Below are positions 1 through 13,722 of a stretch of 64,000 nt of DNA, piece after piece. A program made the position numbers and the translations under genes. The notes below the pieces were generated by a model, which was not told the origin of the DNA, made no database searches, and saw only the letters and a list, made by a program, of their open reading frames with translations. How positions within the stretch are numbered: position 1 is the first letter of the stretch; each line of letters starts with the position of its first letter. This DNA is from Labia minor (lineage: Eukaryota; Arthropoda; Insecta; Dermaptera; Spongiphoridae): assembly GCA_963082975.1 (NCBI GenBank), contig OY720350.1, positions 21,050,910-21,114,909 on the forward strand, read 5' to 3'.

Positions 1-39
1 AAATTGTTGATTTAAGAATTTAAAAATATCTTCAAAAAT

Positions 40-680
40 AAGTTGACCTGTGGCCAGGTCCGAACCGACCGACGGTTTGAAATAAATTAATTTCCAGCTA
101 CAGAAACAATTTCAAATAATTTTCATATATCTATTAATGTAATAAAAAACAGATATGGATACATAAATAATAAATAGAAACATTTTTAATTTTATTTTAT
201 TTATAATATATATGCAAGACCAGGCTGTGACGTCATGCATGGCTGGATGACGTCATATAATTTTAAATCAAGAAAAAACTAATAAATATGATTTTTTTTC
301 GAGGATAAAACCAATACAAAATGCATGATTCGTGGTGATATATAAAAAAATCTCCTTTGGTGTGAAAATAACCCTTTCCTTCCTATCGTCGATCGCTAAT
401 ACTACCACTTCCGGTTTCCGGAATTGCACCAAAAGTTGATCAATTCATCCCACTGATGCATTAAGTAAATATACCAAATTTCATCAAAATCGGTTGAGCC
501 GTTCAGGCTGTACACATCTATACGGACGGACAGACGGACGGACAGACAGACGGACAGACATCATGCTAAAAATACTTTTTTCTGTTTAGAAAATGCATGA
601 TTCGTGGAGATATGTAAAAATCTCCACATGTGAAATTTGGTGTGAAAACAATACCTCCCTTACTATCGTCGGTCGGTAAT
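40..680 (+). repeat. Dispersed repeat family R1, copy A
   Basis: About 640 bp that recurs nearly unchanged at 11260-11898 (same strand) and 11937-12586 (inverted). It starts TAAGTTGACCTGTGGCC and ends near GTCGGTCGGTAA. It carries a GGAC/AGAC tetranucleotide array at about 522-560, preceded by the motif ACCAAATTTCATCAAAATCG. It has an internal direct repeat: the 'aaaatgcatgattcgtgg' segment occurs at about 318 and again at about 591. There is no coding potential and there are no terminal inverted repeats. The layout (conserved core, then tetranucleotide array, then short hairpin such as GGAGAT..ATCTCC) resembles non-autonomous Helentron/DINE-type elements. That class assignment is inference. 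Confidence 0.75.
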
Positions 681-1353
681 AACTATTTAATTAGGATAAG
701 TAATTTGATTACATATTCTTAGAAAATGAACTATTTTGAGAAAAATATGATATGTAATAAGCAAGTTTTGTCAATCAATAAGTAGCAAAAGAATTAAAAC
801 ATTCGTTGGTCAAAATTTAATACAAACAAATTTCATTTGAAAATGCTACAATATCTACCTATTTTTACACTTATGAAAGGTTGGAAATTATTTTTATATA
901 TATATAAAGGAATATATAATATATTTAAACTTAAATAATACTCAGCGAAAATAGTAATGTTGAGAAATCAAAAACAGCATAAATCCAAAACGCAAAAATA
1001 CTTGTTCATATTATATGGGGAACACATTTTATGGACGAACATTTATGATCAGATTAAAGGTTAAGCATCTCTAGAGAAAAGAAAAAGAGTCTTCTCTGGT
1101 GTCACCTTTCTCATGACCCTCTCCTTTCTCCAAAAAGATAAAATTCCAAGACAATATAACAAAATTTCTAAATCTATATATTATATTCATTAAGTTTAAG
1201 TAATTTATTAATTAATCAAATTGTAAGAGTGGTACGAGTAGGCGAGGAAATTATGTCTATGCGTGAAGAATTCTAAATAATATATATATATATCCATTAT
1301 ATATGTCTAGAATATAGAATATTTCTTAATTGTCATTTCAATGATTATCAGAG

Positions 1354-1423
<70 letters not shown>

Positions 1424-4400
1424 AAAGTATAAACATTGTGAGAAAGTGAATGAATTAAACATAATATTACATGAGAGAAGAAAGAATCAATTTCATAGTA
1501 AAATAAAAACAATATTGACACATATTATCAATGAATATAAATGAAGGTATAATAAAAAGTATAAAGAGAGATGATGAAGGAGGAGATAAAAGAAATAATT
1601 TAAACAATAATAAGATGAGCATAAATAAATGTTGACATTGATTTACTTACGACTGAGAAATGGTCATTAATGAGAGAGAAATTACTTTTTCTCCAAATGG
1701 AAAATCCACTAAATGAGCCATTTGATTGAACTAACCAAGGAATATACACATAAATAAAATACACATTTTATTCAAATATAGAAACAAAAAATAAAAAAAA
1801 TAGTGATAAGAACTATTTTTTGTTTGTTTTTTTTTTAAAGGATATTATAATTCTTAGAAATTTTATAAAATAATATTTCATAGTAAATTTGATACATATT
1901 TAGAAAATATCAAATAGATATCAAATAAAATAAAATTATATATTAATTAAAATTAATCAAGAATTTAAAATAATACTCAAATATTTAATAGAGATGGTTT
2001 CATTTAGAATAAACATTCATTAATTATTTAATAAAGCCTATACATCAATTTTATATATGATTCTTTGATTATTTAAAAATATTTTATTATTTTTAATGAG
2101 AAAAATCATAAAATATAAATATAATAAATTTATTTTTTAAACTATTCACTTTTTATTAGTATATATATATATTTTTATTAGTATATATATATATATATAT
2201 ATATATATACTAATAAAAAATTTTAAAATTCCTAGGCAATAATAAATTGATATTATAATTTTTAAGTAAAGAAAAAATATTTTTAACCCATATCTAAAAT
2301 TTGTACTCTGGTATTAAATAGTAGAATGAAATATTTGAACAAATAATAATATTAATAAAGAAAATTCGGAGTTGGTTTACATAGAGGTGGGATCATGGAG
2401 AGTTACTTGGCGATAACACATTTATCATTAAATCATGGCCCGCTCTTGAGGGCGGCAAACCGGGTATTAGTACGGGGCGGCACATCTGACATATTGGTTA
2501 TGAATTTAATCAATTTTACGAATATAGGAACAGCAATTTATTCTATTTCCCGGGTTTGCACTGGATTTTGTTTTTATTTCAATAAAAAAGCAACATTTTA
2601 TTCTTCAAAATTAATTTAATATGTAAAGAGTGAAATTTTAACTAAATTTCCATTAAAATGCTCATAACATTAATTATTTGCATATTCAATTATAATTTTT
2701 ATTAATTAGAAAGTTTTAATATTGGTATATTTTGAATAATATAAAAATATTAGTAATAATAATAATAATAATAATATTTCTTTTTTTTTAAAAGAAATGG
2801 ACGAATTTAATTTGTTTCTTTGTTCATCAAAGTGAAACTGAAAAGTTCATTTCCCTCGTATTGCTGTAGTAATTATAATTTATTATAAATTATAACATGT
2901 ATAATTTGCAACAACATTATTATAAAATAATATCTAAGATAGAGATGGTGAAAAAAATTCAAAAATGAATAATTATGTAATAATTATATATAAAACAGAT
3001 TTAATAATAACTAAGAAATTATGCATTTTTTTTTATGAATTTGATAATTAATATGTATGAATATTTATTTATCTAATCAAATGAAATGAAATTAGAAACA
3101 AAAGTATTTTCTGTCCTATGAAAATAATAAAAAAAATAATAAAAATTATATATATTCACTATTATTATAATTTAATATACTACTGTAACTCTTCTAATAT
3201 TTTAAATGTTTTAATTATTAATATAATATATAATATCAAGCTAAATACCATAGTACTTTATAGTTGATAATTATTAATTTTAAATCAAAATTAACTTTTA
3301 CGTATATATAGATATATTTATTTAGCAATATTATATTATTAAGTTATTTCAATTAAACTATTTGTATTTATTTTCTATTAAAATGTTTGGGTCATTAACC
3401 TCTTTTTATCTGATTTGTTATTATTATTGTTCTTCATGCTTTTCTTATGCATTTTTAAGATTTCCAAACGAATAATAAAATAAACTTTTGTTTCATATTA
3501 TCTTGGAATCTTTGTTTTTGTTTTTTTAGTATTCATATTATTATTATCATTTGTTTTTATTTCAACTTCTAATAATTTTTGTAATTTTATTTAAATTCAT
3601 CTTCGGTTCCAATCATCTATTTCAAGGATTTCTATAATAAAATATGCAAAGTATTAATAGTCAAGGGAAATATTATTATTTTTTTTTTTTATAAATTTCA
3701 TTTTAATAATTCTAATAGAGAGGATCAATTAATTTTATTAAAAAGAATATTTCTTTTTAGTCAGAAAAAAATATTATTTAATTTTATTTAATTATTATTA
3801 AGAGAATGTCTAAATAGGATTAAAAAAGCAATTTAAAAATTAAGGATTTATTATTTTTTGCTATTAAAAATCATAAACTATTAAATTAATAAAATATTTA
3901 ATTTTATTACTATTTTAAAAAACAAAAAATTGTTAAAATTGTTTCTTTATGAAGAAATGGTCAGTGATTTTGATCATCCAAACAAAACAGAGCTTTTCAT
4001 TCATAAATCATCAAAATATTGGTAGAAATGAAAAAAAATTGACCTCATGACAGTTATGCAACTTATGTTTGTATAACATATTTTTCAATAAACTATTTTA
4101 TTTTTATATTGTTATTTATTTTTACTGATCTCTCTCTATATATATATATATATATATTCTAACTATAACTGTCTATGACGCTGCTAATATCAAAAGTTCT
4201 TGTCTGGAACATCCACTTTTCTACAATAGTCTTTCCTATCCAAAACCACTTCTATTCAATTTCTATTTCTATTGATATATATAATCTTGCATAATTTCTT
4301 ATTTTAAACATTGGATATATAAACTCTACTCTAAAAAATATATTAAAAGTATTTTTATCACATTTTCATTTTTAGTATTTAAATAAATAAATAAAAAAGA

Positions 4401-4680
4401 TTAGTGTACAAAAAAAATCAATTTTGAAAAAAAACCAATGCATTTGGAAATAGAAGTCTTTCTTGACTTTTAAACTAAAAACTCTTAATTCTCTCATAAG
4501 TGATTTTATATAGTTTACCTAATGAATATGTATTTAATAGAAAGATTGAAAATTTTGAGAATTTGTTTATGTTTCTGCATAAGTTAAGATTGTTATACAA
4601 AATATAGTATTTATTTTTTTATTATTTGGTTATTTATTATTATCTATTTATTTATTATTTATTTGTAAATATAAATTGTT
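681..4680. other. AT-rich intergenic DNA, no gene seen
   Basis: Long runs of A/T with (TA)n tracts, the largest at about 1354-1422 and others near 2160-2210 and 4135-4160. I see no splice-supported exon. The one compositionally distinct patch is 2368-2600, which is GC-richer (ggcccgctcttgagggcggc...). Its 74-codon open frame resembles nothing I know and is probably not a gene. Confidence 0.6.
1354..1422. repeat. (TA)n microsatellite
   Basis: Uninterrupted TA dinucleotide tract of roughly 65 bp. Confidence 0.95.
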
Positions 4681-5095
4681 GTTTTTGTTGTTATTATTAT
4701 ATTCTAGTCATGTTCAATGACGACCCCTTTTATAGTCACTTTTTTGTACGGTGATATTTTTTATTATTTATTCAATTATTTATTTATTTATTTATTTATT
4801 GTATATTGCGTTTATTGGTTGGTTATTTATTGAGTAGATTGTATTTGGACTAAAAGGAAAATTCATTCTTTCCAAGTGATCTACCCGGGGATCGTTGATT
4901 CTGACACAATGGAATCGGTCAGGATTCAATAATTTACTGTTTGCTGTGCCCCAGCGAAGAAGATGAAATTTTCCCTGTACGGATTTCTTGGAGATAAATG
5001 AGATTTATCTTGTACGATGGATGACTTTTTTAAGACACAAATAGCCGTAGAAGCTGAGATGCCTCGATCTTCAAATAATAATAATAATAATAAAT
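4681..5095. other. Unclassified GC-richer segment ending in (AAT)n
   Basis: The segment around 4850-5070 is less AT-rich than its surroundings (gtgatctacccggggatcg, ctgtgccccagcgaag) and ends in an AATAATAAT tail at about 5075-5093. A non-coding LINE 3' end with a simple-repeat tail would look like this, but I find no reverse transcriptase remnant attached to it. Confidence 0.25.
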
Positions 5096-5404
5096 GTTTT
5101 TAATATTTTTTTAATATATAAATACATTTTTTACTATTTTTTATTCTTCTATTCAAGAATAATATATTCTGTCAATTTGAAACCTTCTTAATTTTATAAT
5201 TCATTCTAGTGGTTTGAAGACCATTCTTCATTAAATAATCTCAATCATTCCATTTTTTTATATATTAATTTATTTATTTTCCTTTATTTATAGATTACTA
5301 TTTATTTTCAAATTGAGTTAGCTTCATTTTATACAATTTATATATAAGATCAAAATAACCCTTATAAAACTAATGAATCATTAAAACGAAAATTTAAAAA
5401 AAAA

Positions 5405-5693
5405 GATCTGTCCACTCGTCAAACTGTATAAACCTATCCCACAACGTGACTCAGTTAAAAACCTTGGACTACACTTAGATAGACGTTTAACCTGGGAAAA
5501 AAAACAAAACAAATTGACTCCAAACTTAGACAAATCTACTGGACCTTAGGACTAAACTCTCAAATGAGCTTAGAAAACAAAATCCTTATATACAATATGA
5601 TCCTCAAACCAATTTGGTTATACGGTGTTCAGTAATGGGACTCCGCTAGTGTCTTTAATTTAAACAAAATACAGCGGATCTAAAACAACATTC

Positions 5694-5729
<36 letters not shown>

Positions 5730-6650
5730 TAATTAATTAATTAATTAATTAAAATTAGCCCAACAAACACCAACTGATGTAATGGATTTCACAAAGGCGA
5801 ATCAAACTGAAGCCACCTTTTCTTCGGGCTCGTCTACTCAAGTTTTGAAAGAGAAGACTGTCCGCAGAGAAGCTCGTAATCGACGTATTTAATGGACGCA
5901 CGAGATGAACACTGAAGTGATGAGAATCTTCTACCGTGTAAACCAATACGAAGTTAATCCATTACAGAGGCTAAAGAACGGATTGTTATCTGAAGAGTCA
6001 AATGGGCCAAGGTGAATTCTTTTCCCATTTAGACCTAGCCTAAGCCCCTAACATCTATGGGATAGGTGGATAGTTTCCAGCAAAAAAAAAAAATGCTGAG
6101 AATGTACAAATTTGTAAAATAATAATAATAATAATAATAATACCTACCCCTTAGAATTCTACATAGAGACCTCAAAGTCCCTATAATAGATGAAGTCATT
6201 AAAAACACCTGTTCAAAGTATCGACAGAAATTGACAAACCACCAAATCGACAACACCAGACAACTACCTATCAAGGAGGTTAACGAACAAAGACTTAAAC
6301 CAATCGACATCTTATAATACGTACTCTTCTCTGAACTCGCAGCTATAGTTCCCTTCGTTTTCCCATCTATTTCCATTTTGTAATCTGAGTCTTCAGCAAA
6401 TTGTCCCAGGATTATTACTCTTTCCTATCCTATTCCCTCCTCTTTTACTCAATCCCAAATTGAGAGATGTCCTCCTATCCTACTCTGTCGGGCAAATAGC
6501 CGAGCCGAGTACTTCCTAATACTATTTCTCTCTTCCCTTCAGTAATTATCATTATTATATTGTTGTAAATATTATTGTAAACGATTTATTGTTGCCCAAA
6601 GAAAGAGTATATGTAGATCTAAATTGGAAAATTAAAAAAAAAAAAAATTA
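5405..6650 (+). pseudogene. Jockey-like non-LTR retrotransposon relic (3' end)
   Basis: Plus-strand translations in shifting frames read like the C-terminal part of a Jockey-clade reverse transcriptase. A stretch near 5445-5495 reads SVKNLGLHLDRRLTWEK, matching the 'YLG..LDRRLTW' region. Near 5580-5630 are remnants of 'LENKILIYNMILKPIWLYG'. Near 6170-6300 is RDLKVPIIDEVIKNTCSKYR, matching the 'HRDL..P.I.EEI' tail of the family. Stops and frameshifts are frequent, and AT-type microsatellites (about 5695-5756 and 6118-6142) interrupt it. The segment ends in an A-run at about 6634-6647, consistent with the poly(A) end of a LINE. It is 5'-truncated and dead. Clade assignment rests on remembered motif patterns only. 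Confidence 0.65.
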
Positions 6651-7078
6651 TATAAAACGAAAGTAATAATATTTTATCTTACATATTTTTACTATTCAAT
6701 TTTTTACCAATTTTTAATCGTATTTAGTAAAAGAAAAAAAAAATTGTGTAATAGAAATTTTCCTTTCATCTTAGTAGACAAGAATTGTGTTTTAAAATTC
6801 CATGTTAAACAAAGAAAATGACTTAAAAGTAATATTACATCATTAATAATAAAATGAAATATGTTCCAAGATGCATTTATACTTAAATAACTCACAGATG
6901 TTTACCTGCTATTAGTTAACAAAAAGTTTCACATGGTTCCCATATCGCTTTTGTTCTATAAGTTGAAATTAAAATTACAAGTTGTTATCTACATGTTGTT
7001 TTTTTTAATAATTTGGATAAATTTTTAAAAAATTCACTAATTTTAATATTATTAATAATTATTTTATTATATACAATT

Positions 7079-7109
<31 letters not shown>

Positions 7110-7238
7110 TCATTTAAATAATACTGTAAGACTTATAATTGTAAGTATATATAATATATAAATGACAGATGAGCCTCTCGAAATGAGTCATGTTCATTTT
7201 CCCTATTGAAAAATCCCGAGACTTTTCAGACCATGTAG

Positions 7239-7270
<32 letters not shown>

Positions 7271-8530
7271 AATTTTAGATTTAAAATTAAAATTTTAATT
7301 TAAAATAAAATAATGTAATGTAAAGAACAAAAGTTTATTTTAAGTTATTTTTATTCTATTAAAAAAATATATCATAATTATATTAATTTTGTAGATATCA
7401 TTAAATATTTAAAAATTAATTAATTCATTAATGAGGGATTTTTTACTATTGGCTAAGATATTTTGAAATATAATATTAAATATATATATCTATATATTAT
7501 TTTTTTTTAATCTTATCACGTTTTGTCTTAATGTTGGCATTATTCCAAACTGACGCATATTCTATAGTAACATACAATGCATAATCCTCAAGGATAAAGT
7601 AATTTTAATTATATATATATATATTTAAACATTATAAGAGGATTAGATCATATGTTTATCAAAATCAAATTAAATTCATAACATATAATACATATAGATA
7701 TATACAATTCTAATGAAATAACATTACTTGATTTGATTTTTTAAATGAGAATGAAATTGGAAAGCGCAAGGGCAGATGAACTGACAATTTAACAAGGGAA
7801 CATATAAATAATAAACAAGTTTATAACCTTAATCAGATCAGATTAACTTTCTCAAAACGTTTGATATACCTACTTATATTAAAGATTTCCTCTGAAAAGT
7901 ATTTTTAAATTGAATTATTTTTCAGGTGAAATTCTTTTGGTAATTTTCTTTGGTGGCGTGTAACTTTCCATTAGATTTTATGGTATCAAATATATATTTT
8001 TATATTTCTACTATTCTTTAGTATTTCTTAATAATTTGAGAAATTTAATAAAAATACAAAGAATTGACAATATAATATATAAAATAAATACAATAGGATA
8101 TAGAATATAATGAATATTGAGATGAAAATAAAATAATCTTTTTGTGAATGTAATTTTTATAGATGAGTATTATAATTTCACTAATCAATTCTTGTGAATT
8201 TTTAGTTTAACATTCATGCTTTCATCTCTAACCAAAATATAACAATAATAAATAATCATATATATATATTTAAATACATATAAAATATTTGTTATTGAAT
8301 TGGTTACCCAATCCAAATGTGAATGCACTTATATCAATGGTTAATCGAAAAAAAATATTTGATCAAATTTATCAATTGAGATGAAAACCAAATTATTAAT
8401 GATCAAAATAAATATTAATTTTACATTATGCAAAAATTTAATTAAATTAATTTTTAATTTAAATATTATTAGAAATGATTGATAAAATAATGAACTAGTA
8501 AACCTTGAGACAAGAATTAAAAACTAGAAA
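6651..8530. other. AT-rich intergenic DNA, nothing recognised
   Basis: Contains (TA)n tracts at about 7080-7105 and 7240-7270. No exon-like open frame and no repeat shared with the rest of the window was noticed. Confidence 0.5.
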
Positions 8531-8534
8531 TTAT

Positions 8535-8690
8535 GAGGAAGAAATCACCTGATGATGAAGTTATTGTCAATCAAACTGTTATCCTATTAAACCACATACT
8601 CATGTTATTAAAACCAACTTTATTCGTGTTCTTGGTGAAATAAGTGCAGGTGGATATCGAAAAGTAATTAAAAATTGGTGTCCTTCACTC
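8535..8690 (+). repeat. Dispersed repeat S, copy 1
   Basis: About 155 bp beginning aggaagaaatcacctgatga and ending aaaaattggtgtccttca. A diverged copy in the same orientation lies at 18457-18606 (roughly 85% alike by eye). It directly abuts the HINE-like repeat at 8706. The element class is unknown. Confidence 0.6.
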
Positions 8691-8705
8691 GAATTTAAAA
8701 ATAAG

Positions 8706-8912
8706 CTGGAGTGTCTCCACTCGACTATCTCGCAATTTGAATTGGATTAAAGAACATATATTATATTTAAATTAAATTTAATTAATTATAAATTATAAAT
8801 TAAAATTAATAAATAATATTTCTCAATAGTTGATAGAAAACTACGAATTTAGAATAATTCACGTATACCAAATTTCATTATTCAAGCTCAAACCCTTTTT
8901 GCGTAATCTTGA

Positions 8913-8942
<30 letters not shown>
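8706..8942 (+). repeat. HINE-like element, internally deleted copy 1
   Basis: Starts CTGGAGTGTCTCCACTCGAC and ends in a (CA)n tract at about 8916-8942. It lacks the central 'ccagcgcgtgtttggc' block and the 3' part found in full-length copies at 26327-26930 and 27839-28406. It shares this deletion structure with the copy at 19673-19896, so the short form looks like a separate subfamily. Confidence 0.75.
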
Positions 8943-8945
<3 letters not shown>

Positions 8946-9738
8946 TTAAAATAAATTTAAATTCCGAGTACCAATAAAAAATATATTGGGATACATAAAA
9001 ATATTAAATTTTAATAAAATTTATATAATTAAAATATTACATTAATAATAAAAATAATTTGTTTTTTTTTTTTGTTAATAAGTTGCTATTTATTAAATTA
9101 TACAGAAATCCTCCCCAATAAATAAGATAAACAACTTATATAATTTATTAATTTTTAAAAACAATAAAAGAGTAGTCACAGAATAAATTGAAATAAGATT
9201 AGCTGATTAATTTAAAATAATAATTATAAATAAATTGAAAAAAAAAATTAATAACAGAATTAATGGATTTTGTAAGATTTTTTCGTTTAATTAAAACGGG
9301 GAGATGCAGGTTTCAAATTCCAAATGTAAAATAATCATTATAAAAAAAAATAATAATTGCCAAATTGATAAATCTATTAATTAGTTAAAAGTATTTAAAA
9401 TATATCATAAGAAGAACAAAAAAAAAATTAAAATTTGAAACTATGCAATTGAATATTACCGTAAATATCATAAAAAGATTGTAATAATATTTCCATTTCC
9501 TATATTTATTTTTTTCATATCAAATGACCCGGTAACAAGAAAGAACAAAAGAAAGGAAGCCCCATAGTACTCTAATTCTCATTTATTTATTTTATTCAAA
9601 TGCATGAATGATATGAGATTATAAAATTAAGACAAAAAACAAAAGAGAAGTAAATTTAAAAATAAAAAATAAATAAATATATAATTGGGATGAATTTAAA
9701 TAATTATGGAAATATTCAATTACAAAAAAGGTTAATTT

Positions 9739-9773
<35 letters not shown>

Positions 9774-10535
9774 TTTTTTTAAGAGGATTAAGCACGATGA
9801 AAGTTAAAGTTCATGAGTATGAATCATTTTATTACATTATGCAAATTATCATAGCATAGGAGACGCTTAATTTTATTTGGTTAAAGAATTTATTTAATTA
9901 TTTCCTGGACTAATATTTTTGATTGAACAAACAATTTTTTAAAGGAGTTAACTTAGTTAGTATTTCACTTAACTGTTATTTCAATTGTGCAATCATTAAT
10001 TTAATAAATAAATCGATTGAATATCAAATTAGTCATTAGTTTTTATTGTTTTGGTTATTTGTTCTTATTAGTTGGTTTTTATTTTTTTTTTTAATCTTAA
10101 CATTTTTATTATTTGAATTAATCAATTAGGTAATAGGGAAAAAATAGAAAATTTTTGAGAGATGTGACGTCTTGTTATAAAATGAAAACCATTGAGAATT
10201 TAGAGAATTTAGACAATCAATCGTGAAAAGAAATAATATATGCCATATATTATATGGCATATAAATTTTCATTTGTTCCTAAAACAAATGAATGACCCCC
10301 ATAGAGAAATATTAAAAATCAATAAGTCATATATCAAGTAATATGTATATATATATATATATATACATTACCAATATATATAATGAATAAATAAATACAA
10401 ATTGTGAAGCTAATTGACATTTATAAACAACAATCACGCATCAAAATTTATTAGAAAAAAAATAATCAGCATATTCTCTGAAAACCATTTAGTTAATCAT
10501 AATAATAACTGAAAATAATTATCGTCCTAATGAGA
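8943..10535. other. AT-rich intergenic DNA, nothing recognised
   Basis: Holds (TA)n near 9740-9770 and 10342-10366 and a small palindrome 'tgccatatattatatggcata' near 10241. No gene is supported. Confidence 0.5.
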
Positions 10536-10539
10536 AAGT

Positions 10540-10800
10540 TTCTATCCATCTCTGTGTGGCTCTTCGGAGCTCGAAAGTTCTTGGCCGCAGCAACCACACT
10601 TCTCCAAGTATCCCTATTGTGAGCCACAACCCTCAAATCTCTACCCTCTCCCATCTCTCTCACGTCTCTTCTAATATTATCCACCCACCACTCGGTTTCC
10701 CCACCAATATATTTTTCGCCATTCTTTCCTCTCCCATTCTAGCCACGTCCCCTGCCCATCGCAGCTTTCTCGATTTTTTAATTCTAAATATATCTGGAGA
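10540..10800 (-). pseudogene. LINE reverse-transcriptase C-terminus fragment
   Basis: The minus strand reads DNIRRDVREMGEGRDLRVV followed by HNRDTWRSVVAAAKNFRAP. This is the extreme C-terminus of a widespread insect non-LTR retrotransposon polyprotein (pattern 'GRP..RW.D.V..D..E.G....DRD.WR..V'). Upstream on the minus strand, weak remnants of the preceding region (KIEKAAMGRGRG, EERMAKNILVG-like) continue to about 10800 with a frameshift. Related fragments lie at 15463-15535, 26073-26215, 30005-30610 and 61085-61515. Confidence 0.65.
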
Positions 10801-11259
10801 TGTATAGAGTTAAAATGAGAAAGTTAGAGTATAGACAATTTATTTTTATAAAAAAAAAAATGAATTATGATTAATAAAAAACAAAAACTTATTTTTATTA
10901 AGCTAATATAATGTCTTATTTGTATATAGAGTATCCATTTAATATTAAATGAAACTATAAATTCATATCTAAATTAATTTATTATAATTAACATTTAAAA
11001 ATTAGTAATTATTTGTAATAGTTAATATTTTGAATTTAAAATTTATTCTTAAATGAAAATTTTAATTTTTTTATCATATTTTTAATATAAATTATTAATT
11101 TTTGGGAGGTATGAATTATAAAATACCCTTTGCGAATTTAAATTTAATTTAATTTTTCAAATAAAATTTTTTTTTTAATATATAATGTTTTTGAATAAAA
11201 ATTACTATTTTTACCCTAAACGTATATAATAATAATATATATAACTAATTAATAAAAAA

Positions 11260-11898
11260 TAAGTTGACCTGTGGCCAGGTCCGAACCGACCGACTGTTTG
11301 AAATAAATTAATTTCCAGCTACAGAAACAATTTCAAATAATTTTAATATATCTATTAATATAATAAAAAACAGATATGGATACATAAATAATAAATATAA
11401 ACATTTTTAATTTTATTTTATTTATAATATATATGCAAGACCAGGCTGTGACGTCATGAATGGCTGGATGACGTCATATAATTTTAAATCAAGAAAAAAC
11501 TAATAAATATGATTTTTCTCGAGGATAAAACCAATACAAAGTGCATGATTCGTGGTGATATATAAAAAAATCTCCTTTGGTGTGAAAATAACCCTTTCCT
11601 TCCTATCGTCGATCGCTAATACTACCACTTCCGGTTTCCGGAATTGCACCAAAAGTTGATCAATTCATCCCACTGATGAATTAAGTAAATATACCAAATT
11701 TCATCAAAATCGGTTGAGCAGTTCAGGCTGTACACATCTATACGGACGGACGGACGGACAGACGGACGGACGGACAGACATCATGCTAAAAATACTTTTT
11801 TCTGTTTAGAAAATGCATGATTCGTGGAGATATGTAAAAATCTCCACATGTGAAATTTGGTGTGAAAACAATACCTCCCTTACTATCGTCAGTCGGTA
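11260..11898 (+). repeat. Repeat family R1, copy B (left arm of palindrome)
   Basis: Near-identical to 40-680. The GGAC/AGAC array is at about 11744-11780. Together with copy C it forms a head-to-head inverted pair separated by only about 38 bp. Confidence 0.85.
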
Positions 11899-11936
11899 AA
11901 AAAGGTATAATTTTTACCGAAAAAAAGGTATAATTT
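11899..11936. repeat. Spacer of the R1 palindrome, self-complementary tandem unit
   Basis: Two tandem units of about 22 bp (ggtataatttttaccg preceded by A-runs). Each can pair internally as GGTAAAAA..TTTTTACC. This short repeat joins the two R1 arms. Confidence 0.7.
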
Positions 11937-12586
11937 TTACCGACCGACGATAGTAAGGGAGGTATTGTTTTCACACCAAATTTCACATGTGGAGATTTTT
12001 ACATTTCTCCACGAATCATGCATTTTCTTAACAGAAAAAAGTATTTTTAGCATGATGTCTGTCCGTCCGTCCGTCCGTCCGTCTGTCCGTCCGTCCGTCC
12101 GTATAGATGTGTACAGTCTGAACGGCTCAACCGATTTTGATGAAATTTGGTATATTTACTTAATGCATCAGTGGGATGAATTGATCAACTTTTGGTGCAA
12201 ATCCGGAAACCGGAAGTGGTAGTATTAGCGATCGACGATAGGAAGGGAAGGGTTATTTTCATGCCAAATTTCACATGAGGAGATTTTTTACATGTCATCA
12301 CGAATCATTCACTTTGCATTGGTTTTATACTCGAGAAAAATCATCTTTATTAGTTTTTTAAAATTTAATTAAAATTATATGGCGTCATCCAGCCATTCAT
12401 GACGTCACAGCCTGGTCTTACATATATATTATAAATAAAATAAAATTAAAAATATTAATGTTATATGCCTATCTGTTTTTTATTACATTAAGAGATATAT
12501 TAAAATTATTTGAAATTGTTTCTGTAGCTGGAAATTAATTTATTTCAAACCGTCGGTCGGTTCGGACCTGGCCACAGGTCAACTTA
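11937..12586 (-). repeat. Repeat family R1, copy C (right arm of palindrome)
   Basis: Reverse-complement copy of R1, with a GTCC/GTCT array at about 12058-12102 and the end GGCCACAGGTCAACTTA at 12570-12586. Small differences from copy B, including array length and scattered substitutions, show the arms are not a freshly made perfect palindrome. Confidence 0.85.
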
Positions 12587-12984
12587 TTCACATTTATAAC
12601 AATACGAATAATAGCAAATTATAAAAAGCATGAAAATATGAAAAATTAATGATTTATGTAGTAGAGAGAGATATATAACAAGTAGAATATTTATTTTATC
12701 TATAAATCATCGTTTACGATTAATTATTGAAGTTTGCCTATCTTCTAGGAGTTATCATGAAGTTCTAATTCTACCTACCTATACAGAAACAAGTTTTCAC
12801 GAAGTAACTTCAATAAAGGGATAATTCTAACATGAGAATTAATTGATGAATTTATGATTAACACTTTCCACTTTAAATGTGAGAACTGAAACTAGTTTAG
12901 ATATTCACATTTCATATTAAATTCATTTTACAGTTAAAACTTTGGAAATCCTTGTTGATATTATCATTAAAGCATGTTCCATGC

Positions 12985-13022
<38 letters not shown>

Positions 13023-13714
13023 CGATTTTAAAGATATCTATAGTAAATAATTTTAAGTATAATAATGATAAAATCACATATTCTTCAAGTTTATCTAACC
13101 TAAATATAAAATCAAATTAATCAGTAAAAAAATTGAATTAATAAATAAATTTTTAAAAAATAATAATTTAATTGAAATTTAATTTAGCTATTTATTTATT
13201 TTCCTGAATTCGAATTGAAACGCAAACAATTGAAATAAAATAGAGATATATAATTTCATATGTTAAAATTGAAAGAAACGATAAATATATTCTATCAATT
13301 GTTAAATAATAATCTCATATTAAAATTTTAAATACATTTAAAATCATATGCATATACATAAGTGAGTAATCGAATATTAAAATAAATATATTAAATAAAT
13401 TCTAGAAGTATTTTATAACAAAATTCTTATGTTTATTTGAATTCCAAAACCTTGAAAAGATCATCAAAATAATCTTAAAAGAAAAAAAATTATTTCACAT
13501 ACATTCTTTTTTTTTCTTTTTTTTTCACATAAGTAGATTTATTTATTTTTCCTTAGTTTTTGTTATTGTATTAATAAATTTATAATTTTTTTTTATGTAA
13601 AATATTTATGCATAGTCTTAATGGTTTTGTAAATAAAATTTAAAAACTAAATATTTATTAATAATTTACATTTCTAAAATTATTAGAGGAAATTATTTTA
13701 GGCATTGCATATTA
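12587..13714. other. AT-rich intergenic DNA, nothing recognised
   Basis: Contains a (TA)n tract at about 12988-13020. No gene or shared repeat was noticed. Confidence 0.5.
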
Positions 13715-13722
13715 CATATATA

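Noticed and set aside
1354-1422. Possible CRISPR-like or satellite array
   Set aside because: A plain TA dinucleotide repeat with no spacers. CRISPR is not expected in this eukaryotic DNA.
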